The notes below the pieces were generated by a model, which did no database searches, was not told the DNA's origin, and saw only the letters and a program-made list of their open reading frames with translations. From positions 1,183,242 through 1,247,241 of the forward strand of contig VZRZ01001922.1 of the NCBI GenBank assembly GCA_013398175.1: a DNA stretch of 64,000 bases. The letters run 5' to 3'. The position numbers and the translations under genes were made by a program. Below, one piece after another: positions 41,801-54,286 of the stretch (positions are counted from its first letter, which is position 1; every line of letters starts with the position of its first letter). Source of the DNA: Climacteris rufus. Its lineage: Eukaryota > Chordata > Aves > Passeriformes > Climacteridae.

Positions 41801-43079
41801 GGGTTATTTTTGTTAAAGAAGACTTGAAAGGACTGAGGACAGAAAATCAGTGCTGAAAGTTTAGTACTGATGTTAGGAGGATAGTTGCTCACTCAGTAAA
41901 GCCCCAAGCTCTACTGCTTGTTGGATATAATACAGACTTGGGAAGAGCTACGGCCACACTGCAGATAAGGGTCAGAGGACCACTTGAACCAGAATGTGCT
42001 GAGTGGTCTGGCTCCTGGCAGGCATCCAGCTCCTCTGGGTTTGTGGTGGGTCCAGGCTTGGGGAGCAAATCCAGGCACTTGGGAGAGAGGGACTCTGGTC
42101 ACGTGGCTCTTGGCAGTGCTCACGTCCACGCTTTCTCCTGTGTGTGCACAGGTGTGCAAGAGCCAGCGTGGTGCCACATGGTCATTAGCCTGTCCCATCC
42201 CTGTCTTGATGAAAGTTTCTTACTGGTGCCTATTAATCAAACCATGATGCTCAACACTGACCTTAACTCTGACCTAAAGGGACCTACATCTGTCAAGGAG
42301 CAAGAAGTAATCCCATGAAATCCTCAGCTTCCTACTTAAGAGTAGAGGCTAGTTATCCTTTTGCCTTCTGCTCTGAGAGCTCACTAAGACAGGGATCGAT
42401 GCTGTAATTGCTTCTTTGGGACTCGAGGAATGAATAGCTAAAGTAGCTCAGCTCTGGAGTCCTGTGCCTACTCGGTGGCAGCTCTTCCCTCCCTTTCCAA
42501 AGGCTGCAACATGGCCCCAACAGGGACTTGTGTTCCTGCTCTCAGTGACACTTCCCAATCCCTGGTTTGTGATCCACTACCCAGAATAACCATGTAGCAG
42601 GACGGTTCCTCCCTCCCCTCGCCCACCACTGCTCCTACCATTCCCAAAGCAGCAGGGAAAGGATCCCGGCCCCAGCTCATCACTTCCCATACAGTTACCC
42701 ACACTGGGGTAGGACACAGTCTTCACTGTGTAACCCCTTCATCCAACAAGTCCCCTAGCAAGAGCCACTGTGGTTCATCTTACACAGCTCTGAGTACTTC
42801 CCATGGTAGGAAGCAGCCTGACTGCTGCTGTCCTCTGGCAGCTGCATGGTCTGGCCAGCCCGCAGGGGAAGGGACGGGCTTTAGCTTAAATCTGTCACTA
42901 CTGTTGAAAAATGTCTTATCAGACAGCTCAGTCACGCCACTGAAGAAGAGACGAATTCCACCTCTGTTTCTATGGACTTCTGTGCAGTTGCACCAGGAGA
43001 AAACCCACACCTTTGCCCTGCTGCGGCTGCAGCTCCCGGCTGCTGAGGGTACTCAGGGCACGCCGTGTCCCCATCGCAC
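35831..43079. other. Intergenic, upstream of LBH
   Basis: Contains the T-rich tandem repeat at 41.2 kb. No exons or clear mobile elements recognised. Confidence 0.7.
41205..41310 (+). repeat. Degenerate T-rich tandem repeat
   Basis: Four imperfect units built on tttatttttttt-aacaggg, of variable length about 20-30 bp. Confidence 0.8.
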
Positions 43080-43550
43080 CCCGTGTCCATGGGTGGGAGC
43101 GGCCCCCGCCTGCCACCGAAACTCCTGCGGAAAGCACGGCAGGGGAAAATCGCCTGCAGAGCGTGACCCGGCGGCACGAGCTGACGCTCGTCCAGGTCTC
43201 CGAGTCATCCTGGAGCGGTGTCAGGCACGCCGGAGCGTGCCTGTGGGAGCCGGGAAAGCGGCTGGCTGCCGGGATCTGCATCCGCGGCTCTCCATCCCCT
43301 CCTCCTCCTCCTCCTCCTGCTGCTGCTGCTGCTGCTCCCGCGGCGTGCGGGACACGCTCCCTGCCGGGAGCGCCCGGCCCTGCAGCGGGAGCGGCCGGGC
43401 CCGGCACGGTGGGCACCGTCTGTCCTCGGTGCGGGACAGACGGACGAGCCCCGCGTGTGCCGGGCTGCGGAGCCATTGGCAGCCGCCGAGCAAGCCTGCG
43501 CTCCGGGTCTGCGCGGGGAACTCCCGCTTGGGAGGCAGACGGCACCAGAG
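43080..43550. promoter_or_regulatory. CpG island without an identified gene
   Basis: About 55 CpG dinucleotides in 480 bp by hand count, with a CCAAT box on the minus strand (plus-strand attgg, about 43474-43478). It lies about 8 kb upstream of the LBH start codon. Two overlapping plus-strand frames of 292 and 303 codons cross it, but both look like products of GC-rich, stop-poor DNA. It could be a promoter for an unannotated transcript or an alternative LBH first exon. Confidence 0.7.
43298..43336 (+). repeat. (CCT)n-(CTG)n trinucleotide run
   Basis: About seven CCT units pass directly into about six CTG units inside the CpG island. Confidence 0.92.
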
Positions 43551-45685
43551 GGTCTGTGGGTGGGAAGGTGTCTCCAAACACTGCCTCAGCCACCACCAGC
43601 TTAGTCTTGCAGTCGGGGTGTTTCTGCAATATGGGAAACTATCACCATGGCCCCCCCACCCTCCGGAAGAGCACTTGGCAGCCGAGGAAGCAGGTTGCGA
43701 GTGCAGTCACAGCCGATGCTACAAGAAGCGGCACTTATCCCACAGGAAGCCTCTCAAAATGCTCCACGGACCCTGTGCATGAGCAACACCAACACCTCCG
43801 TGATGCAGCCATCCCTAGGGGAGGGTTTGCTGATGAGGCTGTGCCAGCCAGGCTCCGTAGCAGTTTGACAGGCACGGGGAAGGATGAGGATGGCCTTCTC
43901 CACTTGGAATTAAAGACTACATAAGCAGGCAGGAGGACTGGCAGCCCCCTCCTGCCAGGGCTGAACAAGGCAGAAGGAGCTGGCACCAGGTGGCAAATAT
44001 CTCTGGACCTGCAGACATCTTGGTTTGTATGAAGGAGGAATTGTCCCACTCACCCAACTGGGAACTACAGGGTCTCACCATCACCATGGAGGCCAAGTCT
44101 GCTTACAGAGGAAGCCAATAGATTCCCTGGGTTACGCTGGACAAAATCAAAGCCTGCAGTTCAGCTACAGTGCCTGGGAGCAAGGCATGGCATAGAGGCC
44201 TTACCAGGCATGGCTTTGTCATAGCAGTGCCAGCTACTGCATCACATCAAAACCAGCACCTCATTTGAAAGATAGTGTTCCCTGACCTGGCCAAAACCAT
44301 GCTGGGCTTGCAAGGTGGGGCTGGCTGGCTGAACATGGAGCTGTAGAGGAATCAGGCTCCACATCTGTGTCTGCAAGGAAGCTCATCTCCCTTCTCAGTG
44401 CCAGTGTTGACCCAGCCTTGCCTGGCTCTGGAGAACTATCAGCCCCACCATCCTCAGGGTGTGCCTGGTGCAGGTCCTTCAGAGATAACCCAGCTCTGTG
44501 TCAGCAAGTGTATCTGGAGCCGTGCCCCTGAGCACCATGGCACACCCCACTTCTTGTGGGGAGCCCTTGGACCAGCAGAGACACCCAGAGCTCTGGAGAA
44601 GGGAAGGAGGATGATACAGCAGTGGGACTGGCCAAGCCTTGCTGTGAGCTGCTTCAATAGAAAAGCAATCACTCATGCTCCACCTAAAGGCCTGTGATTT
44701 AATCCTGAGGGACCAACAAAGGTCGGAGATCCAAAATAAACAACATCTGTGCATTCACAAATAGGAAATGGAGTTGCTTTCATGTCCTGAGCCTGTTGAT
44801 TAACCGGGTTATTGTTTGACTTGGCACTAGAAGCTCGGTGACTTGGAAAGAAGGTAACTAAAAGAGATCATTTTGTTACACTGCTTAAATTGGGGTGTCT
44901 TTAAATAGTGTGCAGGTTTGCATTTTGCCTGCAGAAGACTGATGGGAAAAGGTAGCAGAAGAGTGCAGATGGCTATCAGAAAGGAACCTGTGTTTAGTCT
45001 GCTTGTGCCAGATGGGAATGGAAAGTTTGCTCCCTTGCCAAGTGTTTAAAAGAGGAAATAGGATGTGATATTCTGCCTCCCACTCCTTTCTCTCCCCTGA
45101 ATCCAACCCACTGCTCTACTTCCATTTGTTGTAAAAAGGGAAAAAAAAATATGTAGCTTGGCCCATGTAAAGCCTTGGAGACAGTTAGAGACACACCTTG
45201 TTCCTTTTTAATGTGTTTATGATGTGGAGACGGATGGAACAGTGTATTTTTATACGCAGCTGGGTCCAGCACTGTGCAGCACCTGTCTTTCAGTCGCTCA
45301 TATTCATCTGTGTCACAGCAACAAGACTGCAAAGTCCCCGAACCATCCTCTGTTGTCATCTCCTCTATGCAACTCAGGATTCAGACACTTTGGCTGACAA
45401 ACCTACCCATGAGACAGGCCAAAACTTCTTCCCTGAAACTCCTGTGATTTCCCCCGATTAATAAATCCAGGCCTATTCTGAACTGCAGCTGCCTTGGGAA
45501 CTTGTGGAGGTGGGGGGGAGGCTGAGATCCTGAGGCTGGTTTAGGGCATTGCTTTAGGGAGTCCCAGGGACTGACCCAACACTGCCCTGTTGGCATGAGT
45601 GCTGTAGCAGACTTGGTGATGTGGTGCATCAGTAAACTCTTGGGTTAATTGCAGAAATACCTCATCATGTGGATGATGTGGATAA
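43551..45685. other. Intergenic
   Basis: Nothing recognised beyond short random frames. Confidence 0.7.
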
Positions 45686-46050
45686 CAGAATCACTGAGCA
45701 GCTTTGGGCAGAAAGAACCCGGTCCAAGACCTCCTGTCCAACCCCTTCTTGGAGCCAAGCTGATCTGCAAAGTTGAGCAGGTAGCTGAGGTCTGGTCCAG
45801 GTGAGCTATAGGTGATTCCCACAGCGGAGATCCCACCACCTCCCCTGGCACCAGATCCAGGGCCTCACTATCCTCATGGTGAACAGTTCTCTTTCTCTCT
45901 AACCAGAACTTACCTCACTGCAACTTGTGCCTGTTGCCTCTTGCTATGTGCCTCCAAGTAGGGTCTGATCCCACCTTCTCACCAACCCTCAGCAGGTGGC
46001 AGATGACAGTAGCCAGATCCCCCCCTTTGCTTCTTCCTCTCCAGATGGGA
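45686..46050 (-). mobile_element. Older CR1 fragment
   Basis: Starts acagaatcactgagcagctt. Recognisable blocks include caaccccttcttggagc, gagcaggtagctgaggtctg, ctcactatcctcatggtgaa, caacttgtgcctgttgcctc and atgacagtagccagatccc. More diverged than the copies at 17.4 and 50.4 kb. Confidence 0.78.
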
Positions 46051-49000
46051 CCAACCCGCCTCCAAGTAACTTAAAACCATGTCCTCATAGCAATAAAACC
46101 CATCCAGCTGGTCTCAAGCACAGGCGTTAGAGCAGTGTCCTAGGCCTGCCCAGAACATGTGTAAGGACCTGCCTCCAACAGGCAGAAAATCCAGATGGAG
46201 ACTGGTGAGACCAGTTTAGTAGAGAGAGGATCCCAGGAGAGGAGTGAGAAGAAAAGACGGGGAGAGACAAATGCAAGCTCGCTGGGTGGCAGGGACCTCA
46301 CTGGCAAGAATGAGGGCTGTGGAGTTAGGACAGGGCTGGGTGCACATGTGGACAGCTGTAGGAGAGATGCTTGGCCATTTTTGTAGAAGAGCTGCCATGG
46401 GGAATGGCCACCCAAAGGTCAGCCTGACCCCCTGCGAGTGCCTGCCCCCCGCAAAGGCACGGCACGCAGGCAGGCAGGAGGCAGAGTGTACCCCTGTCTG
46501 CCAAAGGGCCAGCCGGAGTCCCAGCCCTTGTCCCTTTCCTTGCCTGTGAGAGGCAGGGAGAAGGGCTTAACTCCATCCAGGGTGGTGTATAGGAGCTGGA
46601 TTTTCTAAGCAAGACTCCCCAGATCACAGCTCCCTCAAAGCTGCTGGATGGTCACAACCTCCTGACAACAGGCAGCCTGGCAGGGTCTTGCTCCCCAGCT
46701 GCACACCTTGCTCTCAGGTACAGAAAGGTAAAATATTTCCCTTTGCTTTGGGCTCCTGGCAGGTAGTCTTTGCTAAAGAGAGCTCATGAACAAGCAGTTT
46801 GACAAGTTGTGTCACAAATGCAGAGAGCAGTGGCAGCATCTGGGCACGAGTGGGGGCCGAGTGCGTCCCCGCTGCAGGGCTGCTGCCGGCTGCACTTAGG
46901 CAGGGAGGGATTTAGCCCTAAGAGTCTTAGTGACGCATCTTGGGAGACTTAGGCTGAGCCTGGCTTGCAGAGACGTGACCCGTGCTGCATTTGCCGTGGT
47001 CACCTGCCAGTCTGCATTATGTGAGCTGTCACCCGCTCCCAGACACAACACGTGAGCGCCGTGGCACAGGGGCTTGGAAGTCAAGGAGAGGGGAAAACAG
47101 CCCAACTCCTTACTTGGCCCAGCCTTGCACCTGCACCAAGGCTGCTGGAACAGGATGTGGGACTGGTCCCAAAGGAACAAACCCACTTAAACGTGGCAGG
47201 GAACCAGCAAGCAGTACACTATTGCTTTAAGTGGAAGGAGGAGATGCTCACGGACCCCGCATCTCTGTGTCATCACCAGGAGAGTCCTTCCCACTGCTTT
47301 AGGGGGTCAGCATTTAGGATGGGGAAGAGGCAGGATTGTGGCTGCTGAACACTGGCTCCTGTTTGACCTGCACTTGCAAGAATTGTACGAGTCACAGTAA
47401 ACAAAGCAGCAAAGACCAAGGCACAACTTAATGACATTGTTGTTTATGGTAATACCATCCACGGATTTATTTTTATAGCTGGGGAAAATGAGAAAAGGAA
47501 AGTAAATGTCTGACTTTGACTTGCAGAAAGGCAGTCCCAGGGCTGGCACCAGCACAGGGACAAAGGAGCAACCTGGTGGTTTTCACTCTGAGGACTGGCA
47601 GGTACAGAGTCCACCCACTCCAAGAACTGACCTGGCTTTGGTGATCACGTTCAGCTGAGATGAAAGTTGAAATAAGGCCAGCTGTAATCCCCAAGCAACC
47701 AGGCCACTCTCAGGACTCAGGACAATCAGGTCCCATTAAAAAGCATCTGCCAGACTGATATCCTGAGGGTTTTATTATCTTGCTTAGCTAGAAGTCATGG
47801 GTGAGGACTGATCTCCTGTGGCCTGGGGAAGGAGATCAAAAACTGCAGGTCAGTTTCAGGTGCAGCAATGTTCGTTATCAAAATCTCTTGTCTCCCAAAG
47901 GCAATGGGATGGTGCCTTTGGCAGGTAGTGTACTCAGCTTCTTCCCTGAAACACATAGAAACTTAGGAAGAGAAATGTGACAGTCTTAGAAGTGACAGGT
48001 GAAGTGCTTGAAGTACTCAATGTGACAGGGCACAGCTAATAGGCAGCAAAGAGGACGCTATGGAAATGCCTGCTGTTGTTTGCTTTTTTCCCCTCAGCAT
48101 CCGTTTGTCTTTTGTCTATTGCAAAGTCTCCAAGCCACAATTAAGAGTGAACTTGTTGCAAGAGTTTCTGGATTTAATTGAGCTCCCTTGAGATGAAACC
48201 ATTTATAACAACCTTTTGCAAGGACGAAACACGATGTACTCTGCTCTGGTACAGCTGAGAATATGCTGTCCTGGGGGCTGGGGAGCCCCACTGCTGCAGC
48301 ACACAGGGACAGCAGCCACCCAGGGACCAGCTCCCTGCTCCAGCAGGGGAACAGTTAAGCAGCTTGAGCCCAATCCCATTGAAATCAATAGGAAGATCCC
48401 TGAAGCTGGGATGCAGAATTTGGGTCTGGCTGCAGGAAATATAATTAGTAGAGAGGAACACGTTAGGAGGAGAGTGAGCTGTTAGGAAGAAGATGTTTTT
48501 ATTTTTTTTTATGTATCTCACCTTCCAAAGGTAGTGAGATCCCTGGCCCAGTCCCCAATTGGAATGCATCTAATTGGTTCTTTATTTGCTTTTTTTAATC
48601 AATGAGGCACACTATCTGCCCCATCTCTTGGCAGAACAGACAAAAATGCTCACATTACAGTGGTGGAAGCATAGAAGGGCAGATCCAGACCTTGGCTCAT
48701 GTTCTGGGCCTCTCACTTGTCCCTTCCCCTGACCAGCTAGACCTGGGTGGCAGCTGAGGACTTCTTCATGTATTTTTGGAAGAGAACTCTCCTAGCTATC
48801 TAAAATCATACACTTGCCTTTCTGCCTGTCCGGGGCAAGGCCACATGATGCCAAAGTCACGAGCTGACCCTGGGTGACACTTAGGCATCTCTGGCTAGTA
48901 TAGGAATAGAGCTCAGGGGCATGGCAGGACCAATCACTTACTCACTAAAAAAAGGTTGGTTTGGACTAAAGGAGAATGTTTGCAAATGTGACCCTAAGTC

Positions 49001-49949
49001 AGCAGACAGTCAGACCAGCACTTCAGACAGCAGGGTTAAATCCAAGTACAAAGAAGCCCTGGCTGGCTTCAGACTTCTTTCAGGGAAGTTCTTCCATTTT
49101 GCTGAGAAAGCCAAACTACCAGAAACATTCGCTTCAGATTGATCTAAAATGAACCCAGTTGACCTTCTTTCTGTTTTGATTAATAGGAGGAAGGATTTCG
49201 TATTTGTACAGTTTTAATAACAAGCCATCAAGGAAAAGCTGTGAACTGTGGGTGAGCCATGTCAGGAGCCTCCTGGAGAAGGGAAAAGTGTCCCAGCCTG
49301 ACCTGCAGCAGCTGCAGCACCATGAGCTCAGTGGAGATCCTCAAAACTCACTGAGGTGCCACCAGCCAAACCCTGCCTGTTGCAGCTGTAAGACACCCCT
49401 CATTGCTTAGGGGTGCTGCCAAGAATGGCTGCATTATCAAAAAAGTCTGTGTTGCAGCAGGTTTTACAGGAAAGAGCAGAGTCAGCCTGGGGCATTTGGA
49501 GAAAGAAGAAAGACTTGCAGCATTCTTTTACGAATCAGGTTATTTTAAAATGTTGAAATGTATCTAAAATAAAAAAAAAAAAAAGGCCACTACGTAGAAC
49601 TGGCCAAAACCAACATGACAATAAAACAGGAACCCATCTGCCTTGTTTTATGGCCTCCTGCCCTCCACACCCAGCAGACAAAGCCCAACACCAGACAAGC
49701 AGCCTAGTGTCCAAAGAAGTCACGACTTGCAAGAGCAAATTCGGCGGAAGCTGCGTGGCAGAGTAACTTTGCTGAGAAGCAGCTTGTTTCTTTAGGGAAC
49801 GGGGAGAAAGGGGTGTTATTACGCAGTAACTTCATGACTTGAATCCATGTGTGTCTAAACCCAAACGTGGCTTTACCCGAGGGCCAGAGGCACGAGCAGG
49901 CGCTGCCGATGGTTGTCCCTCTGCTCTGACACGGCCTTGCTTCACGCTT
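46051..49949. other. Intergenic
   Basis: No recognised exon or repeat family. An A tract near 49,569-49,584 could be the tail of a retroposed fragment, but no parent sequence was recognised. Confidence 0.65.
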
Positions 49950-50270
49950 TAGCTGGGCTGGGTGACCTGCCGCGGTTCCCCCGAGCAGGGCGCCGGTGCG
50001 GCGGTGTGTGCCGACAGCAGAGGGGGGTGTTGGGCCGCTTTTCCTGCTCTTCCCGCGGCCGGCGGAGCAGGAGCCGCCGGCTGCCCCGGGCCCNCTCAGC
50101 CCGGCCCGCAGCGCTCCCACCCCTGTGCCCGCAGCGTGCGCGGGTGACACGGCGGGGTGGCCGGGGCTCGGCAAGGGCTGCTTGCCCCCTCCTCATTCCA
50201 GGTTTCGGGTGGGACAGGGGGGTCTGACCCCGCTGCGGCCCCTCGGCTGCTCCCGCAAAGCCCCTCCGTG
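49950..50270. promoter_or_regulatory. Second orphan CpG island, with one ambiguous base
   Basis: Compact GC/CpG-rich stretch (ccgcggccggcggagc, ggcgccggtgcggcgg). Base 50094 is N, typical of hard-to-sequence GC-rich DNA. A CR1 copy begins about 150 bp further on. No exon with a plausible protein was found; frames crossing it are short and of biased composition. Confidence 0.6.
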
Positions 50271-50423
50271 GGCAGCGCTCAGCAGCAGAGCTCACACCTG
50301 GGAAGTGTCCCCTGGTGGGTGTGGTGGGGGGTGGAAATTCACTCCCGACAGAGAACTGGAAGTGCTCAGTGCTGTGGGGCCTTGGACCGCAGCCTCTGAC
50401 AGTCGCCAGCCCGAGGTAAATTC

Positions 50424-51150
50424 ACAGAATCACAGAATGGTTTGGGTTCGACAGAACCTTAAAGATCCAAACTCCTGTCATGGGCAGGGACACCTTCCAC
50501 TAGACCAGGTTGCTCAGAGCTCCATCCAACCTGGCCTTGAACACTGCCGGGGATGGGGCATCCACAACTTCTCTGCACAACCTGTGCCAGTGCCTCACCA
50601 CCCTCACAGTAATGAACTCTTTCCTAATCTAAATCTCTCGTAGTTTAAAACCATTCCCCCTCGTTCTATCACAATCTGCCCATTTAAGAAGTCACTCTCC
50701 CTCTTTTTAATAAGCTCCCTTTAAGTACTGGAAGGTGCTCTAAGGTCTCTTTGGAGCCTTCTCCAGGCTGAAGAGCCCCAACTTTCTCAGCTTGTCTACA
50801 CAGGAGAGGTGCTCCAGCCCTCTGAGCATCTTTCCGATTTTGCACTGGACCAGCTCTAAGAGGTCCACATCTTCTGCTGGACCCCAGAGCTGGACACAAC
50901 ACTCCAGATGGGGTCTCACTGGGGCAGAGCAGAGGCGCAGGATCCTTTCCCTCGACCTACTTGCTGTGCTACTTTTGATGCAGCCCAGGATGTGTTTGGC
51001 TTTCTGGGCTGCGAGCTGCCAGCTCGTGTCCAGCTCTTTGTCCATGAGAACCCCCAAGTCCTTCTCATCTGTGTTGCTCTCAGTGAGCTCTCCCTGTGTA
51101 TACTCGTGTCTGGGATTGCCCTGACACTGCAGATGGCCTCACTTGAGCAG
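50424..51150 (-). mobile_element. CR1 fragment with 3' end and part of the reverse transcriptase frame
   Basis: Begins tcacagaatcacagaatggt and runs through the full set of 3' landmarks into the coding part of CR1. It is the longest and best preserved CR1 copy in the window. Confidence 0.95.
50740..51057 (-). pseudogene. CR1 ORF2 C-terminal fragment
   Basis: A minus-strand frame encodes the hallmark CR1 polymerase C-terminal segment: AAQKAKHILGCIKSS, then SRERILRLCSAPVRPHLECC and GLEHLSCVDKLRKLGLFSLE. It lacks the endonuclease and the catalytic reverse transcriptase domain, so it is a dead piece of the retroposon. Confidence 0.9.
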
Positions 51151-51949
51151 GACAGAGGGACAGAGCCCCTCTCTGCTGCAGTGCTGTGCAGCCTGCCCAG
51201 TGCCAGCCACTCGTGTAGCTGCTCCCCATGGAAGGCTGCATTTAATGGTGAAAGAAGGTCCTGCAGGGTAAGAGAACACCTTTTATAAATTGGCTTAGCT
51301 CCTGGGGATGAAAGGTATTCTATGAAGTTAAATATTGAAACTACCCTGGATTATTCATTAAGCATCAATTATCATCATCACATTTACTGTCAGATGTTTC
51401 AATGTTGCTATTCTGCTCTAGGAGGGAACATATTTTTAGGCTGGTTTCTGAAGGAAGAATATTATTGGGATCAGTTGCACAGTCTGCTTGTCTGTCTGTC
51501 CTCACCAATTTGGGGAGGGCATTTTGGCCCAAGTTTACAGCAGGCTGGAAGTCTCTAAAATACCATGTTGCTGCAGGTTAATTAGCCAAGAGGATGGTGG
51601 GGGGAGCACCCCAGACACAGTTAGTGGTGTGGGTGCAGGAAGAGCTGGCACCTCATGGGTGCAGGGAAAGCTCCAGGCATGGCAGCTTTGCAACTGGGGA
51701 GCTCAGCCATGGGACACAGCACCAGGGAAGACTGGGCTTCCCTAAATCTGCTGCCTGCTGAAATAATTTACATAAATATGTGCCAGGTATGGATAGGCAA
51801 CTTATTCCACATTCTCTCTGCTGCTTCTGCCTCCCCTTGTTCGTACCTTTATAGCATGACAAAGTTGGAACAAGCTTTGGTTTAACAATAAAGGCAGCCT
51901 CATCTGCAAAACAGGATGTTCCAAAATAAGATCTAATTTTCCTCTGTGA

Positions 51950-52560
51950 GAACCTAAGGCAAAAGTAAATTGATATGCACTCCAAAGGCAAACACAAACA
52001 AGGAGTTATTATTTATCATTAAAATATCTTAAAAAGGCTCTAGAGCCCTAAAAGCAAAAGTTTGATGCTGTATAAAAGAATTATGTTTCCGAGATGTATC
52101 AGTTCAATAATTAAAAGAGCATCTATGAAATATAAATGTAAGATATTAATAAATTAAATTAAATTAAAGCCACTGAAAGCCAATTATCTTGTAAAAGATC
52201 TCTGATAGCTAAACTAATGAGATGTAGAAAGATTAATTTAGATCTCCATTTTAGGAGGTGATTATAAATTGCTATAATGCCACATCCAGTTACTAGGTTG
52301 TTATTGAAACTTGTGAAATACATTTGGAAAGGTTTTTAAATATTCAGAATGAAGTAGAAATTAGAAAGAAGTTAGAAATAATTAAAAATTAGCTGTCTTG
52401 TCACGTTGCAGCTTTAATCCTATTACCTCTTCTAGTTTACAAGGCTTCAGATGTCTCTCAAAGCATTGATCTGTGGGGACAGTGGGTTTATGAGCTGGGA
52501 TTTATAATAATAAAGTTTTAATAACTGCTGAACTTAAAATATTTCTCTGGTTTCGCTTAT
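51950..52560. other. AT-rich low-repeat segment, possible conserved non-coding element
   Basis: About 600 bp without frames or recognisable repeats, rich in TAAT/ATTA cores (ttaatttagatc, aattaaaagagc, caattatcttg) typical of homeodomain-binding enhancers. The position upstream of a developmental gene fits, but conservation cannot be judged from one sequence. Confidence 0.3.
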
Positions 52561-52884
52561 TTGAGGGATTGTTTCTAAGCAGGATTATCGCCCTTGCTGC
52601 TAGCGCTGCCTGATGGATTTCTTTGGCCATAGGGCAGGTCAGGCCATCACCCACAGTCCCACTGAGCCCCCAAAGACCCACTGCCTTCCTTTCAGCTCCT
52701 GGTGAAAATGCTGAGGAGCATCAGTGATTGTCTGTTTGGTCAGGGCAGAGCACAAGGCCTTTGCTTCTCTGTTTCTGTGGCTGTTGTAGCAAAGCCCAGG
52801 GCTGTTGGGGAGCACAGTAGGATGATGGTGGTGCAATGCACGCCCATGACCCAGGGACTGTGGTCCTGCCACTGCCACAATGTT

Positions 52885-53660
52885 GGCCAACCTTGCTTCG
52901 GTTGGGACTTGCTGTGTGGGGAGCTTTTGGAGAGCTTTGTAGCTGCAACAGCACCTGTCTAAGGACTCGGGGACCTCACCCATCTGCGCTCAGGTTTGGC
53001 TTCACCTGGCCAAGGGTTGCTGAGAGGCCTCCAGCTGCATGGCTTAGCTGTATTTTTGCAGTGCAGCAGGAGCACAGCGATGTATCCCTGAGCAAACCGC
53101 AGGCAGAGGAGGGCAGCGGGGCCTTGAAACCTCTGGCACAGGGTGACACTGGCAGCCCTGGCTCTGTGAGCTACTCCCCCGTGGGCAGCTGCTGCATCAA
53201 CAGGAACACGGCCTTGGGGCTGGGAAACTCCGCTCACGGGCAGCAGGGAGGGCGAGGAGCAGCTCTGCAAGGTGTGCACAGCTCTGGCTGGAGGGTCAGT
53301 GTGGACATCACCGCGTCTGGGCACCGAGGAACAGGGCAAGGAGAGCCCTAGAGGTGGTGTACAGACTGCCCCAGGGGGACTGCAGCAGAGGGAGAACCCC
53401 ACCAGCAGCACTCTGGAGAGGCAGACAGAGGGGTTCCATCATCAGCATCTCCCTGCTTGGAGGTGAAGGACTCTGGTCAGAAAGCCTGCAGCCATCCTTG
53501 GGCAGCAGAGGGGTGAGCATAAACTGGGGAAAGGCATAGCAGCTGAGGGAGGGGGTGGGTTTGATGCTGATAAGGGATTGTTTTTCCTTTTTATCTCCTT
53601 TCTCTCTAATAGTCTAGATAATATCATCCAGCTTTGTAAGTGGATTGATTAGCACTCTTT
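52885..53660 (+). repeat. Upstream copy of diverged direct repeat flanking the gag-like frame (candidate LTR)
   Basis: Matches 58645-59245 in the same orientation. Shared landmarks in order: aaccttgctt(c/t)ggttgggac, actcccccrtgggcagctgc, ccttggggctgggaaac, gtgcacagctctg, ctggagaggcag, ctggggaaag, and a T-rich tail ending near gtaagtg. The core shows roughly 80% identity by eye, with indels. This copy has about 240 bp (52,911-53,150) absent from the other. I could not find clean TG...CA ends or a primer-binding site, so the LTR interpretation is tentative. Confidence 0.55.
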
Positions 53661-54286
53661 GATCAGGCTGTTTGATCTGAAGCAGTCCAACAGCAGATGC
53701 TCCCATGTAAGGGGTGTTTCCCCAGCCCACATAAAGGCACAAGCTATGGTGTACACAACTAGCAGAAAAGGCATCAGCTCTCTGGGAAGCCCTTATGGCA
53801 TTTTTGTGAATAGACCTTCTGGGAGAGCTTTTTTTTGGGTGCCATTCTGTGGCAGTCAGGGACAACCAGCAACAAGGCCACCCTGTGTTCACCTAGCCTC
53901 AAGTGTCTTGCTGAAAACATAGCACCCAGTTTTGGGGGCAACACAGGCTTGTTGAAAATACTGAAGTGGGCAATACAGCAGGTTTGAAAGCCTTCTTCCT
54001 TCTGCCTACAGAGGAGAAATGCTCAAGACATGCCTCTAACCATCTCTGGACAGAAGAATTAAAGCCCTCTGCCTTGTCTGTGAGAAGAGCTAAATTAGAA
54101 ATCCCTGCTTGGGGGATTTCTTGGTTGAGAAAACCTTCTGGAGGGAAGAAGTACACTAGAGAAACAACAGAGAGGCAAGCCCAAATTTGGATGAGGCTCT
54201 GCTATCTTCTCTCAGCTTGATTGAGCTGTAGTTTGTAAAGAGACTTTCCTGTAAAGTCAAAAAATACCTTTGTAGGTGACAAAAAT
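53661..54286 (+). other. Leader region between upstream repeat and gag-like frame
   Basis: About 0.6 kb with no substantial frame. Several plus-strand acceptor-like sites (for example cttctgcctacag near 54,010 and ccttttgtag-like sequence just before the ATG) could serve a spliced 5' leader. No tRNA-like primer-binding site was recognised directly after the repeat. Confidence 0.4.

Noticed and set aside
42904..43924. Two overlapping plus-strand frames of 292 and 303 codons
   Set aside because: They lie in different frames across a CpG island, have biased Arg/Ala/Gly/Ser composition and show no family motif; long frames are expected in stop-poor GC-rich DNA.
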